Assembly (NCBI RefSeq): GCF_910594005.1
Contig: NC_057847.1
Span: forward strand, 20,434,001 to 20,498,000
Reading direction: 5' to 3'
Length of the DNA: 64,000 bases
From: Cervus elaphus
Lineage: Eukaryota > Chordata > Mammalia > Artiodactyla > Cervidae
Below the pieces are notes generated by a model. That model did not search any database. It saw only the letters and a list, made by a program, of their open reading frames with translations, and was not told the DNA's origin. A program made the position numbers and the translations under genes. Positions 21,491 through 34,901 of the stretch are shown piece by piece. The stretch's first letter is position 1, and every line of letters starts with the position of its first letter.

Positions 21491-23213
21491 AGGCATCATT
21501 TAAAGTATTGCCATGACAAATAAATAATGGTATTATTCTTCACACTTCCAGATGAAAATCTGAAAGTAACTTTCTAAGCTTTTACAGTAATAGGGCATCA
21601 ATGCTAAACCAGAAAACAGGAAAGATAGCCAACAAAGCTACACATGTATCAGGATAGAGCAGGTCAGACGGTCTGAGGTTATTAAGATGAATTACATATG
21701 TAAAAACATTGGACCTGCCCATGCATTGTACTGAATAAATAATCATTGGAATTGAAAAGCCTTCAGCCTTCTGAAAAGTCTCCTAAGGGATCTGAGACAA
21801 CCATGACTCTCACCTAAGGGAAAGAAAGGTCATGAGAAAAGAATGAAAACTCCATGATTTCAATCACTCTGTCATCTTGCTCCGCACAACTGGGTGTAGC
21901 AGGGAAAGAATTATCAGGAGAGCATCAAGCAAGATCTCTGCTTGGCACAGAAACTTTGGGAAGGAAAACTCACCCCTTAGGGAAAAGAGCAGATCTCCTT
22001 CATTTACAAATTAAATCTGAAAAAAAAATAAACCTTTGCAATCAGAGAGCAGTACCTTCATTTCACAGGAGAAAATGATGCCCAGTGGCTAATGTGGTTT
22101 GCTCAGGGTCATGTTTGGTGCCAGAGCTGTTTCCTACTCTCCTCCAGAGTAATTCTTTCCCTATATCCTTTCCACTTCAAACCCACTTGAGAAGCACCCT
22201 CTCCAGCCCCAGCCCCTTCACTTTCATGAACTGATAGCAACTTAAAGAAGCAATAGCACCAAGGCAGTGTCTGTCTTGTTCACCCCTGTCTCAGCACCCA
22301 GCACTAGCCCTCTCCACAGAGCGCACTCCAGGAGCATTGATCTAGGGAAGAATGGGAAATGATGTCAGTCAACAGTTATCTCCACCTCTCCTCAGCAAAG
22401 GCAAGCTACAGCATTTATAAAAGTAATTTTGTTGAATATATCAATCATCCATTAGCACAAGTATTAATTAATTTCTACCTATGATTTCTTCCTGTAAGCT
22501 CTAAGACAAAATATTATCCTTTAAAACCAAAGATTTGTTTTTCTAGCATAATTATGTTTTGCTTTCACAATGAATATAGTCATTAAATAGGAAGAGTTGA
22601 TTCTTTTCGTTTCTCACCAAGAGGGCAAGATGTTTCCTTATAATTGATGTTCTGAACTGGGCAGCCTGCGCTTTGCCTGAAGTGCCATTTCATCTGCAGT
22701 AATGAGACTCTCGGTCCATGAAGCCACATAAAAACCTTATGTTTCTTTATTTAAAGACAAGTGCTCACCAAAGGCTACGCCAGGATAATACTGAAATTCA
22801 AAGGAGATCAGGATGTATGACTAATGAAAGGATTTTCAGGATCATGAGTTTTTACAACACCTTAACAAAGAAAACTCTCCCTTGAAGCCCTCAGACAGGC
22901 TGAAATACATATCATGTCATAATATTTTCTTCTCCAAATAATCGTTAAACTAAAGAATTAATTGAAATAAATAAATAAATATGTAAAAAAAATTGATTGT
23001 ATGCTGCTCATGTTTTCAGGAATTGTTGTATCATCAGCATTCCAATGTCCTTCCAGTAGAGAGTCATGGACATTCCCTCACCCATTCTTGGCAGAGATCA
23101 TCCACCAATATTTCTCCTCAGGGCCACTTGCACAAATTGACTGGGAAGATTCTTTGTTATTTAGGAATTTCTCATCAACTGATGTCCTTTAGATTTCTAC
23201 AGCATCCCTGGTC
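21491..23213. other. Largely unassigned, unique-looking sequence
   Basis: I recognise no exon. Weak resemblance to a reverse MIR (22,040-22,185) and to an L2 3' end (22,260-22,345) is present, but below a confident call. The 22,480-22,960 part has no repeat I can name, so it may be unique sequence. Confidence 0.35.
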
Positions 23214-23215
23214 AT

Positions 23216-23426
23216 TTGTTGTTGTTTTGTCACTAAATCATGTCCAACTCTATTGTGACCCCATGGTCTTTAGACCAACAGGTTCCTCTGTCCATGGAAT
23301 TTTTCAGGCAAGAATTCTGGGGTGGGTTGCTATTTCCTTTTTCAAGGAATCTGCCCAACCCAGGGATTGAACCTGCATCTCCTGCATTGCAGGCCGATTC
23401 TTTCCCACTGAGCCACTAGGGAAGCT
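23216..23426 (-). mobile_element. Bov-tA SINE
   Basis: This is a reverse copy from 'gttgttttgtcactaaatc' to 'gagccactagggaagc'. It is more diverged than most SINEs in the window. Confidence 0.9.
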
Positions 23427-24611
23427 GATAGAGACAATAAAAATACCCTTATTTTTCTCGGTTTAGACAGTCCACCAGACTACTCTTGGGTTCCCCCTGC
23501 CAGCACACCATGGTCTGGGAGCTCTCTCAATATAGTCAGCTGGGGCCATAGCAGGGCTCATCTCATTTATTCCCTGTTTCTCAAGGATTAGTGTCCTTCA
23601 TTGTCTAATATTTTGAAAACTATTGTTTCATGTATTTTGTCCAGTTTTTTGTTTGTTTCAGGCAAAGCAAAAGTCAATATTCAGGTTTTTTTTTAAGTTT
23701 AGTGTGGAGGTGAGTATGATGCTGACCTTTTTAAAATCAAGATCCAGACTTTGATGGAGATAAGAAAGAAAAGTGACCTGAGGGACTATCTGAGGGGAAG
23801 AGGGCATTAGGGGTGGAAACCAAGAACAGAAAGGCATCAGACACCAAACCTACTCTACCTTCCAATGTGTCCTAGGGATGACCTGAGAAAAGAGTTCCAG
23901 AAACTCTAGATTCCAGTGCTATGTCTAGGCTTATATTTATGATTCAGCATTTACAACAATAAAGAGGCAATTCTTTACTCTTTAAGGTGACCTAGCCTAT
24001 GATACACAAATAAGAAGCTTATATAAAGCCATCTTCCTTACAACTTGTGTTCTATAAACTGTCCTTTAGTCTATACTTGCTGATGGGCAGCTCGTTGCAA
24101 AGCATTAGGACTCCAACATGGAGATAAGGGCATCAGCTCCCCCAATAGACAGAATCTATAGGAACCTCTGTGTTTTATATCCCAATTCCCCACCACTCCT
24201 CCCATCATCCTCCTCAGCCTCATTCAAGTCACAGAGCACCTAATAATTATCTGACTGACCAGAATCAATCCCTTAAAGATGTCTGTCATTCTAACCTACA
24301 TAATCTTTTACATCTCTTGAAGAATGAAGCAGTTATGTGGATGAGTTTAGGAAAACTTAATGATTTTCAAAGAGATTTTTCCAGTGCAGAGAGCAGAGGA
24401 GACACTTACTGAAGTTTTTTTTTTTTTTTTGAAGTTTTTAATTATTATCTCAATAATAAGAAACAGTATAATTCGCATGTCCAGTGATGTTTTCCTTATA
24501 ACGGTACCAGGACCCTGGCCTGAACATATGGTAGGTTAGATGGAAAACTTTTGGTAAAATAAGTCACTGATTCATTCCAATGAGATGTGAATCTTCTCTA
24601 GTGCCTGCTCA
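23427..24611. other. Unassigned sequence
   Basis: I recognise no gene or repeat family. A pure T run (24,416-24,430) is flanked on both sides by 'gaagttttt', a small A-tail-like duplication. Confidence 0.4.
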
Positions 24612-24616
24612 TGGTT

Positions 24617-25015
24617 AAAATTGTTGTTGTTCAGTCACCAAGTCATGTCTGACTTTTTGCAACCCCATGAACTGCAGCACACCAGGCTTCCCTGTCTTTC
24701 ACTAATTCACTGAGTTTGCTCAAACTCATGTCCATTGAGTCAGTGATGTCATCCAACCATCTCATCCTCTGTCGCCCTCTTCTTCTCTTGCCCTCAATCT
24801 TTCCCAGCATCAGAGTCTTTTCCAATGAGTGAGCTCTTCACATCAGGTGGTCAAAGTATTGGAGCTTCAGCATCAGTTCCTTTGAGTGAATATTCAGGGT
24901 TGATTTCCTTTAGGGTTGACTGGTTTGATCTCCTTGCTATCTAAGGGACTCTCAAGAGTCTTCTCCATCACCACAATTTGAAAGCATTAATTCTTTGGTG
25001 CTCAGCCTCAATAAA
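24617..25015 (-). mobile_element. BovB LINE 3' end
   Basis: This is the reverse-strand 3' terminus, from 'gttgttgttcagtcacc' to the C-terminal coding region near 'tttggtgctcagc'. It is about 400 bp, strongly 5'-truncated, with broken reading frames. Confidence 0.92.
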
Positions 25016-25807
25016 CCAATCCTGTCTCTTTATTTGAATAAGAATTAGAATTCTGTCCTCTGAATGTTAATCCATGCAAATCTCACAGACGTTATTTGAA
25101 TGAACGGAAACTGTCAGCATGGCTCCATTTAAACAGCATGTTGCTTGGATTTTTATGCATGACAGAGCAGGGCTGGAATGTGGCAGGTGTGAATAGGCCA
25201 GATGACACATTGAGTCAGACTGTGCTCAGGGGGATGAGTCTGATGATGCAAACTATTTAGAGGGAGGAAGAAACACCAAATAATAAATATGCTCTCCTTA
25301 AAGCAGAACCTCAATTACCGATTTAGAAGGGAAAAAATAAAATAATGCTTAAGAACTGGGTTGACAGAGAAAGTCCACTAGGAAACAGCATAATATAATG
25401 AGATCTAATCTGCCCTCCTCTGAAGGAGACGAGCAGTGCCTAAGGTATCATTTCTATATGAAGAGGCTTTTGTGTGGTCTTCTCTACAAAGGGTAATTGC
25501 TACTGCCATACCTTCCACATACTTCTGTCCAAATTCATGTCCAGAAATAAAATGTACAGGCACAGTAACTCTTCACATTTTTAGCCATACCTAACTACAG
25601 TCTCTTCATACACAAGTTTGTGTTCAGAAGTTTCTAAGACAGTTATAGCCAGGGTATTAACTACAAAAAAGAATCTCCTTGATGGTTGTAACTTTAATCT
25701 GATGCTAAAGGTATGGTGTATGGCAAGCATGAGCTCTTAGCTCCGGTAGGCCCTCCGAGTAGCATATACTCTCCAAACCCCTACTGGGATAGCTAGCCGA
25801 GACTAGA
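25016..25807. other. Unassigned sequence
   Basis: I see no recognisable gene or repeat between the two BovB 3' ends. Confidence 0.4.
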
Positions 25808-25810
25808 AGG

Positions 25811-26152
25811 TGTTGTTGTTCAGTTGCTGAGTCTTTGCAGCCCATTAAACTGCAGCACACCAAGCTTCCCTGTCCTTCATTATCTCCTGGAGTTTGCCCA
25901 AACTCATGTCCACTGAGTTAATGATGCCATCCAACCATCTCATCCTCTGTCGCCCCCTTCTCCTCCTGACCTCAATCTTTCACAGCATCCAGGTCTTTTA
26001 CAATGAGTCAGCTCTTCACATCAGGTGGCCAAAGTATTGGAGCTTCAACTTCAGCATCAATCCTTCCAATGAATATTCAGGGTAGATTTGCTTTAGAATT
26101 GAATAGTTTGATCTCCTTGCGATCCACAGGATTCTCAAGAGTCTTCTCCAGA
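25811..26152 (-). mobile_element. BovB LINE 3' end
   Basis: This is a second reverse-strand BovB terminus, about 340 bp. It starts at 'tgttgttgttcagttgctg' and is truncated within the C-terminal coding region near 'gagtcttctccag'. Confidence 0.92.
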
Positions 26153-27338
26153 TGTGCCTCAATTTTTTGTTCAGTACTTTAGTCTGAATTTATGGCTGTT
26201 TTGTTTAATGAGGATTGTGATCATTGTTAATTATTTGAAACTGCTCATTTATGGAGAGATGGAGCCCTCTCTCCTGTAGTCTCGGTCGTAGTCTGGAATC
26301 TGATTTGGAGTAATGTGATGATCTGGAGAATTTGTTACCCCTAGCTTTGCATGTCAGTCTTGCCTAAATTACCTTACTTCTACCTACCATCTTCCAGACT
26401 GGGCCACCATCAGGCCAAAGTTGGTTCTGGGCATTACTGCTAATTACCCAACTTGAAGGAAAACCTTAGAGACAAGGCTCTTATCTCTATGTCCACAGAA
26501 CTCTAGGTAACACATGGATGAGGTTCTGAACCCTCAACACTAGTTTTATGTATAGATAGTTTTGGATATAGGCAAATGAATTTTCTTCAAAGTTTCAAAG
26601 GAGCATTGCTCAGAAGTTTAATATCCACCATCCAAAAGAGAAGCCCATTCTTCCTGTTCTGGCCCCTCATAGTTTTAGTTTCTTTCTGCTCCCTACTGAT
26701 GAGTGTCACTGAAATCCTGAAAAGTACAATGAATGAGCCAGACAGAATTATAACTACTTCAGAGCAGTTTTATTAGTCAACTACAGCATTACAAAATGTC
26801 CTCTTTACTCCAATTTCTTCTTCACATATCCCACTTGTGGTTAAGAAAAAGCAGCAACTTATATTACTTAATGATACAACATTCTAAGGCAACTTCTTAA
26901 AGGATATTTAACTGATTTTCATCCAATTAAAACATTTGTTCAAATTGCACAGGATGCCAGTGGAGGGTATCAATTTCCAAGAATATTCTCTGCCACAAGT
27001 TTAATGTTTTTTTTTTCCTTTGCTTGACTGTTCCTGCTGTTTTGATTAAGCTATCATAGTCTAAAGGGGTAAAATTCAAACGTAGTCACAGTTGACATTG
27101 AAGAACTTAAACACATACTAATTAGCTTCTTTATTTGAATGTCCTCTCATACTGACTTTATGATCTTCTGAAATTAAAACTCTCTTATTAAATCACAGTT
27201 CCTGGTTTGTCTCATTTTTTTACTGATTCCTTTTTTTTCTTCCACTATTTTTTTTATTACAGTAAAATACAATAATGTAAAATTTACTATATTGACCATT
27301 TTTCAGTTCTTACTGGTAGCTTCTTACAATCCTTACTA
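26153..27338. other. Mostly unassigned, with a weak L1M 3' UTR trace
   Basis: Around 27,225-27,310 the wording 'acagtaaaatacaataatg' and 'atattgaccatttttcag' resembles a reverse L1M 3' UTR. The rest has no recognisable feature. Confidence 0.4.
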
Positions 27339-27339
27339 T

Positions 27340-27373
27340 GGCTTTCCAGGTGGTGCAGTGGTAAAGAATCCAT
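27340..27373 (+). mobile_element. Bov-tA SINE head fragment
   Basis: Only the tRNA-like head 'ggctttccaggtggtgcagt' and 'ggtaaagaatcc' remain. It is a 3'-truncated relic. Confidence 0.75.
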
Positions 27374-28449
27374 TATAGGACATCATTCACAGGTATTAAA
27401 AAATACACTATTTTTCCATTAGATTTCATTTTCACCTCAAATGATAAATCTGTTGATATGTTTTTATCAGACATTTTTCTTCACACTGTGTCCAGCTCTT
27501 CCCCACTCCTCCCTGGAGATGAAGTTAACACAGCTCCCTGCTTGGTTGATTCTGCAGGGAAATTACCAAGAAAGAAGAAAAAGTCTTCTCCTTAAACTTT
27601 TCTAAGTTCTTTTTTTTTTTTCTTTCAGTTTTTGATTCTTTATAGCCAGAGAGTCAAACTACCCACAGAATCTACCAGTAAAAATCATCAGTAAAAAGGA
27701 AATGTATTTCGTTGTCAGTTACAAGAATGAGGTCAAGGTTTGAAACTCCTTACAATAATACTTTTCGGTTTCATTATATCAAAAATGATTGGCTATGCAT
27801 TAAGATAAGCCATGTGTATCTGATTCCTAATTAATAAATATTATCTTTTCATTTAAATTAAATTAAATTTAAAACAACTTTCAACAAATGAATTTCTTCT
27901 CAATTGAGCTATTTTTGCTGGAGAGAAAAGTTACAAAAGGCAGGGGTATATGGGTACATGTATCAGAATTTTGCTCTATTTTGTTGTTATTGATTTGTCA
28001 AGAGAACAAAGAATATATACACATACATTTATATTCCTGTAGGGAACTGTTCAGTATTTCAGCATGAACACTGTCAGCAGAGAGCAGAATGGAGGCTTAT
28101 GTGTCAAAGAAGGTAAACAGTGGTGGGGAAGACAAGTCTATGGAGCTAGCTTTAAAAGTGAAGTTTAAAAAAATTAAAAACAAAACCATTACAGACCTTC
28201 AGAGCAACCCAAGATGTGGCCATAAAAGGCCTTAAGAAGGCCATACGTCCTGGGAAGAAGTAAGAACACAACTTTGCATACTCCATTTCCAGCTATGGAA
28301 TTGTAATCAGAATTATAAATGACTTCAAGATTGAGTAGCCGTATAAACAACTGAAACTGTGTGCATTTAGTAACAAGGAGTGGTGGCAACAGTGACAAAC
28401 TAAAGATTCCACATCCAAAAGCCTCCAAATGTAAAGAAAAAAGGTGAAA
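27374..28449. other. Unassigned AT-rich sequence
   Basis: I recognise no gene or repeat. Confidence 0.4.
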
Positions 28450-28855
28450 CACTCAGACACTAAGTCATAAAGATAAAGACAAATAGCATATGATGTCACT
28501 CAGATGCAGAGTCTAAAACATGACACAAAAGAACTTATCTGCCAAACAGAAACAGACTCACAGACATAGAGAACAGATTTGTGGTTGCCAAGCTGGGGGT
28601 GGGGGTACGGAATGGATTGAGAGTTTGGGATCAGCAGTTGCAAAACATTATATATAGAATGGATAAACAAGGTCCTACTATACTGCACAGGGAACTATAT
28701 TCAACATCCTGTTATAAACCATAGGAAAAAAGAATATGAAAAAAAATGTGTGTCTGTGTGTGCATAGCTGTATCACATTGCTGTATGGCAGAAATTAATA
28801 CAAATTGTAAAGCAACTACACTTCAATAAAATAAATTTTAAAAAGAAAAAATAAA
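28450..28855 (+). mobile_element. Artiodactyl-type L1 3' end
   Basis: The order 'gacaaatagcatatgatg', 'aacagaaacagactcacag', 'tatactgcacagggaacta' and 'acacttcaataaaat' matches the 3' end of an older artiodactyl L1. It is 5'-truncated and ends in an A-rich tail. Confidence 0.85.
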
Positions 28856-30404
28856 GGTGATATAAGTGATAGAGGCAGATTTACGTAGTAAAATTTGCCT
28901 TGTATTCAAAAGAACTCTGAAGCATTTCATAAGAGCATATGGGGCACAGTCTTTTGGTAGGAAGCTGAACAGAAAAAGGGGTATGTTTGGGGAAATGGTG
29001 GGAAATATTCAAACAATCTGAGATAAGCCCTGCGGCTGAGAGATGACAAGGGCAGAAAGGAGAAGAGCAGCTGCCTCTGGAGCAGATAGCCTTACTCTCT
29101 CCACCTCTCTTCAATCTTTACCCTCCTGTCCCCATAGAATCTGTGTTAAAAGATGGTGAAAGAATGAGCTGGATGAGAAAGTTTTGAGGAAGGAAGAGTA
29201 AAGGAAGCATGCTGGTGAGAAGACCCTAGGCGGGAAGAGACAAAAGGGAGGGTGCAGCCTGAGGCCAGGGAACTCTGCATGATCATCCTGATGAAAGAGA
29301 CATCCATTATCTGTTTGGGCCAAGTGTCAGCCAAGCAATGCCACGGTCTGTCACCTGGATTCACGGAGGTTACTCTGTAAATATCACAGCAGTGATGTGA
29401 ACTAAGCATTTCCAAAGAAATATCCATAGTTAGCCACTAATTTTAATGATGGTTTCAACCTACTTCCTGCCTTTGTAGCATAATTTCAGTGTCATGTAAT
29501 ACTAGATTCAAACAACTGAGAAAATATTTTAAATACTCACTTGGTTTCAAATACAAGGTTGTGTGTGTGTGTGTGTGATTCCTGGTTGGTTTATATTACT
29601 GAAATCAAGAAGAGAACTTTTCTGTATTCTTTAAAAAAAAAAAAAAAAAAACCAACAACAACGATTAACTAAAAGGCAAACTCTGTTAACCAATAAACAA
29701 ATGAATCCAGAAAAAAAAAAAGACAAGAAACGGAGGGTAGAAGTTGGTCTCTAGCATTCACTTTTGTAAAACAACAAAATCATATTAACTGGAACCTGTG
29801 ACCTTCACTATTTCAACATAGAAAAAAGAAGTTAGCATCACTAATTGACAATTCTGCTTGGAAGTCTCGCTTATGATGTTTAACTTGGTTGGTACAAATG
29901 TTTTTTGCCAATTAAAGTTGTGCAATATTCTCAGAGAATAAAATATTCTCAGCAACTACATCTTCTTGGAAAAAAATAGCTGGGTTTTTTAAGTTCTTAA
30001 TTTAAGAATGTTTTAAGAAGGCCTCGCCACTAAATATTCATTTTTTAAATATCATAATTATTTTCTAAATTACTATTTGGGGATGTTGAGAATGAAGACC
30101 CAGAAATTTCTCCATTATCAAAGCATGAAACATATTAAATAGTTAGTAATATTTTGCTACATAATACTCTCATAAGCCTGAGAATTTCTGAGTCACTAAA
30201 GCTATTCCTGTTGATCTACTACAAGTTGGTCTTTTGATCTGCTGCAAGTCCAAGTCAGTAGAAACAATCAAGAAACATCAATCTGATTTAAATCAAATAA
30301 AACTGCATCAAGTAGCTATGTAAATAAAAGAAACAAAAAGAAATGTGAAGAAATGCACATAAGAAGTGCAAATGGACAATAAACATTTGGAAAAAAGACA
30401 GCTT
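28856..30404. other. Mostly unassigned, with simple repeats
   Basis: It contains a short (TG)n run at about 29,560-29,577 and an A run at 29,632-29,651. I recognise no gene. Purine-rich DNA between 29,040 and 29,260 gives spurious open frames on the minus strand. Confidence 0.4.
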
Positions 30405-30600
30405 AACTAACAGCCCTTAAGAGCATGGGACTCCAGACTAAGGTTACCTACATTTAAGTCTAGACTGTTATTCCTGGCTGTGACCTTGGGCAAGTCACTG
30501 ATCTATGCCTTAGTTTCATCTGTAAATATAATCAGATAACATACCTCACAGGGATACTGTCAGGAGGGCAGGAGAGAATTCTCTTAAGGGATTTAGCAAA
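30405..30600 (+). mobile_element. MIR SINE
   Basis: The near-complete MIR order is visible: 'cttaagagcatgggactcc', 'ctgtgaccttgggcaagtca', 'ccttagtttcatctgtaaat' and the 'cctcacagggatactgtcag' block. Confidence 0.85.
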
Positions 30601-30654
30601 TAATTACCATGGTATATATACTTCATAAGTATTGGATATTATTACTATTATCAA

Positions 30655-30845
30655 GAAATAAACTCACACTGTTAGTAATCAGGAAGCCACAAATTGAAAT
30701 AAGATTTTATTTTGCCATATTAGAGTGGCAAAATTTTGGAAAGGAATTGATGGTACACAGTGTTGGCATGAGAGTAAAGAAAGTGGTACACACATACCCA
30801 ATTAGTGGGAATACTTATTGGTCCTGCTTCTCTGGAAAGCAACTG
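30655..30845 (+). mobile_element. Ancient L1/HAL1-type fragment
   Basis: 'aatcaggaagccacaaattg', 'tagagtggcaaaattttgg' and 'cacagtgttggcatgagag' follow the decayed ORF2 3' region of HAL1/L1M families. No frame survives. Confidence 0.6.
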
Positions 30846-31375
30846 TAAGTGAAGGCAGAAGTGGGCTGTAGGGGAAAAGAGAGGCAAAATACACAGGTGC
30901 AATGTACCAAAACCACTTCACTGGGGACTTTTTAAATCATCACCTTCATTTGTTACATTCTATTCTGCAAGGCATTTACTGAAAGCTGTTCATTTAGGCA
31001 TTAGACTTGACAAACCAAGATAAGATCAAAATAAACTGAATACAAAATTTCACTGCATATTTGTGGGAGTGCTCTTTTCTAATCCAATGATAGCACCTTT
31101 CTTTTAGTAAATCCCTATAGATCTTTAAGTTGAACCTATATTTAATAAAAACAACCATGTGGCATCTATTGAATACTGTAAATAGTCTTTGATATATAAT
31201 ACTTAATCAACACTTTTTTTTTTCTTTCTCTTTTCTTTTTCTGTTGAGAAATGTTCCCAAGACTTCATATATTTAAACTGAATCAAGCTAACTTCATAAA
31301 TTATGGTGGGGAAATTCTCTTAGTCACAACCTTTTGAAAAAATAAATAAGGCATAAAATAATAAACTGCTAAGTA
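30846..31375. other. Unassigned AT-rich sequence
   Basis: I see no recognisable gene or repeat. Confidence 0.4.
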
Positions 31376-31520
31376 GCAGCCATGGCATAGTGGAAAGCAA
31401 ACTAATCCAGTCAGGAAGCCTGAGCTGTGCCATTTTGAGACCTCAAGCAAGTCTCTTAATCTGGCCAAGACTGCAATTTTCTCATCTATAAAGCATAAGA
31501 CTACTATGACTTGCTGAAAT
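31376..31520 (+). mobile_element. MIR SINE
   Basis: 'tggcatagtggaaagcaaac', 'gacctcaagcaagtctctta' and 'ttttctcatctataaagc' mark the forward MIR head, core and tail. Confidence 0.78.
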
Positions 31521-33227
31521 CATAATTCAGGGAAAATATATCACCCCAAAATTGCTGTTTCAATTTCTGAAACAGTTTTCTCCTCCCAGTTTCTGTGGTA
31601 ATAGGGATATGGCCTTGTTGATGCTTGTCTTGATGTCTTAGTCTAAGAAGGGAAAGACTATCTATGGATCAGTGCCAAAATCAAATCCTCCAGAATTCAA
31701 CCTTGCCATCACTGTGGGGAAGGGCTGGGAGGGAAAAGAGGGTTGAGAGAGGGGGAAAGGTATGATTTTTAAAGGGCACCCAAGTTCTATCCCCTTCATT
31801 TGACCTTTACAAGGAGAAGGAGAAACAAAGGATTATAAATCAAGCCAGATGAATCAGGTCTCTCTTTACTGCCCCTGGAGGAACAAAATCAAGCATGACA
31901 GTGGGAAGTCTGAGGGTGGGAGGTGGAGGAAAGCTCAGGTTCAGTCCTTCATCTTAATGTAGCACAAAAATAACCCTCTGATCTTAGGTACGGGGAAATA
32001 GGAATGAAGCACAATCACATGCAGTGGTTGAAAATTTGCCATGACTTGTTCTTGATGTTCTAAGCACGATCCTAAGTGACTCAAAGGGCATGTGAGAAAT
32101 TTAGGTGGAAGATTTGGCTCTAATTTGCTTTAAAAAAAAAAAAAAAAAAGATTCAAGCTCTAAATCATTTTTCTTCCCTCCTTGCTTCTTGCTTCCAAAA
32201 CATATACACCTATAGTACCACATTTCCACATATATTTCCTGTGATAATCTTTAACTCCTTCAGTCTTAATGTAAGTTCTGACTTTGGGGACAATGCTCAG
32301 GAGCCTGGTCTTTCACTCTTTGGGGCCTTCAGATATTTGACAACCTGATCCAGCTAGAGTTTGGGGCTCCAGGAACAGAGCTCTAAGGATTATGTTTACC
32401 TCCATGATCAATATCACTTTGATGCACCTAGAGCCCCCAAAAGGATACTGCCTCCTAGAATTATTGTTTCAGTTGGGGCACTGAAATTGTTTTATAAAGA
32501 TCCTACATTTCTAAAGGCTTATTTCTTAAACCAAGATGTCCTATGAGCAACTTAAAGTGAGGGTTCCTTAGAACATCTCATTCCCAAGCACTTACTCTGA
32601 ATAACTCTGGGGACCGGTATGGGAGGTACAGGGAGTGCTCATGTGGATCATTAAAAGTGATAAATGCCCACCATTTCTTGCTGTAATGGGTTGATGCAAT
32701 CTGAGAAAGTGTCCCAAAATAATAAATGGTGTTATTTAAAAATTAATTAGCTAATACATAACATTTTGACTTTTATATGTTTTAAGATTCAGAAATTGGT
32801 GATGCCCAGTTTGATGTCAACAGGGCAGAGTTAGCTGCAGGCAAATTTATGAAAGAGTGAAAGTTTTCTTTGGCACCCTCCAAATATCATTTCTCACTCT
32901 GCACTCTGTCTCTTACAAAGGCCCCTCAGCACTCAAATTCCCTCAGTGGCTCCTGGTGGACTGGGCACTCCCATGCAGCGTCCTCCTCTGACCGGCCCAC
33001 CCCAAGCAGGGCCTCATTCATGAGATCCGTACTTCGCACTAGCCTCTAATCAAAACTTAGCTTGCCATATATTCTACTCTTAGTGCATTCTTTTAGCTTT
33101 AAAAACTGTTTATTACTAAGAAGTTAAAGTCCATTAGTTATTATTTGTCATTAGATCTGGTTACATTATTAAGTATTAATATATTAAAAGTAAATTCATA
33201 AAATCCACACTATTTTTTCACAAAACG
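31521..33227. other. Unassigned sequence
   Basis: I see no recognisable gene or repeat. There is an A run at 32,131-32,148. The section 32,870-33,050 is GC-richer than its surroundings without any feature I can name. Confidence 0.4.
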
Positions 33228-33239
33228 CTTTGCAAGAAT

Positions 33240-33342
33240 GTGGAGTAGAAAATGGCAACCCACTCCAGGATTCTTGCCTGGAAAATTCCACGGACAAAGG
33301 AGCCTGGCGGGCTATGGTCCACGGGGTCACAGAGTCAAACGC
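33240..33342 (+). mobile_element. 5'-truncated Bov-tA SINE
   Basis: This is the 3' half of the SINE, from about 'tggagtagaaaatggcaacc' onward. An exact 12-bp target-site duplication, CTTTGCAAGAAT, lies at 33,228-33,239 and 33,343-33,354, so the truncation happened at insertion. Confidence 0.92.
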
Positions 33343-33365
33343 CTTTGCAAGAATTAGTGACAAAG

Positions 33366-33399
33366 CAGTCTGCAGCAGTATCCAGTCTGCAGCAGTATC
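33366..33399. repeat. 17-bp exact tandem duplication
   Basis: The unit CAGTCTGCAGCAGTATC occurs twice in direct succession. Confidence 0.95.
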
Positions 33400-34807
33400 C
33401 CTACTTCAAATGCCTCAAAGCTTCTGTCACGTGTCAAGGCATGATGCCATAATAAGAGCAAACAGTAAGGCCACCACAAAATGATCCTCTGAATTTATCT
33501 GTTTTTTGTCAGTATAAACAGAACATTTTATGGATGAAATTAAAAGATCATAGAAAAATAATATTATATCCTGCATTGTTTTCTTCTTTTGGAAAATTTT
33601 TGGTGATCCAGCCTTTTATTTCAGGGTACCTCTATCATTAGCTAAGGGGACCAGGGTTCTAGCCCAAAGACAGAGAAGACTAATCTGGATGCCAAGACTC
33701 AGTTCTTGTGGTAATTTTAAAGGATTCTCATAAAAAAGATATCTATATCTCTCATCCTGGGAGAAAAGTGGGAGAAGATTTCAGATGGAAGCCCTGGCTA
33801 GGAATAAAGGTTGCATTCAACCAGAACTGTCTTCATTATCGTATCTCTTGAGAATCTAATTACAGCAATAGGGACTAGAAATTATGTGAGTTTGATGGAA
33901 GCAAATAATGTTTTTCAGTGTATTACCCTGTTTTTTCCCTAACAATAAACTACATTATTCCAACTATTTCTTGCTCCTTTCTTATTTTGTTGCTTTCACA
34001 CAGAATACCTAAGCAACAAATCAGCCTCTCTTTGTACCCCCAGTTCACAAATTAAATTTCTCTTTTAGTTAAGCAAAAAAAATCTTTCCACTTCTCTTCT
34101 TTTTGCAACCAGAATTCAGCTCTCCCAACAATGTCAGATCATTGGAAATCAGATCACTGGAAATCCAGAGGTTTTAGTCTCAAATAATCTTCACAAAAAT
34201 AAATTTATAACTGTTGAGACAGTCAGAACTTGCCAGTGAAGATCTTTCAGCTTGTGCCATTTCACACAATGGTAAAAGACTAGATCCTTCCCCCTAAGAT
34301 CAGGAATTAGACAAAAATGGCCTCTTTCACAACTTCTAGAACATTCAAGATTATAGTAGAGGTTTAAGCCCAGATGATTAGGCAAAAAATAAATAAATAA
34401 AAGACATCCAGATTGAAAAGGAAGTAACTCAGCTCATCTCCCGTCTTTCGCTGAAAGGGATTTACTTACATAACTTAAAAGCAGATGCCTGAGAGTCAGG
34501 CTTCTAACTTTAGTAAAGATCTTAGGCTTGGCTGCATCATCCTCAGAGACTGAGGAAACTGGCAGACATCTCTAGCCTTCTCCCTCCATTCTGCTCTGAC
34601 AATGAAACCAAGTTGCTAGTATCTCCCTGGAAAGAGCTTATATACACATAAGAAACTCAAGCTTTTGCATATGCCACCAGGGAGACAGGCCTTGAGACTG
34701 CTTGGCTCTCATAGCCAATGAAGCTTGTATTCACAAGTTCCACAGCAGCAAACAAAGAAATAGTTCTTAATGGGCACAGAACTATCTCTTGTCTTCTTGG
34801 TTACATA
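33400..34807. other. Unassigned sequence
   Basis: I see no recognisable gene or repeat before the L1 at 34,808. Confidence 0.4.
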
Positions 34808-34901
34808 TGCAATTATCTCAATAAATGCAGAAAACTAATTTGATAAAATTCAAATACTTTTCTGATAAAAATTCTCAATAAACTGTATATAGAGGGATCA
34901 T

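Noticed and set aside
22040..22345. MIR and L2 remnants
   Set aside because: Only short phrases resemble the consensus, below what I would call confidently without an alignment.
32361..32546. A 61-codon plus-strand frame starting MGLQEQSSKDYVYLHDQYHF
   Set aside because: The composition is somewhat protein-like, but I see no splice sites, start context, neighbours or family resemblance. This length is expected by chance.
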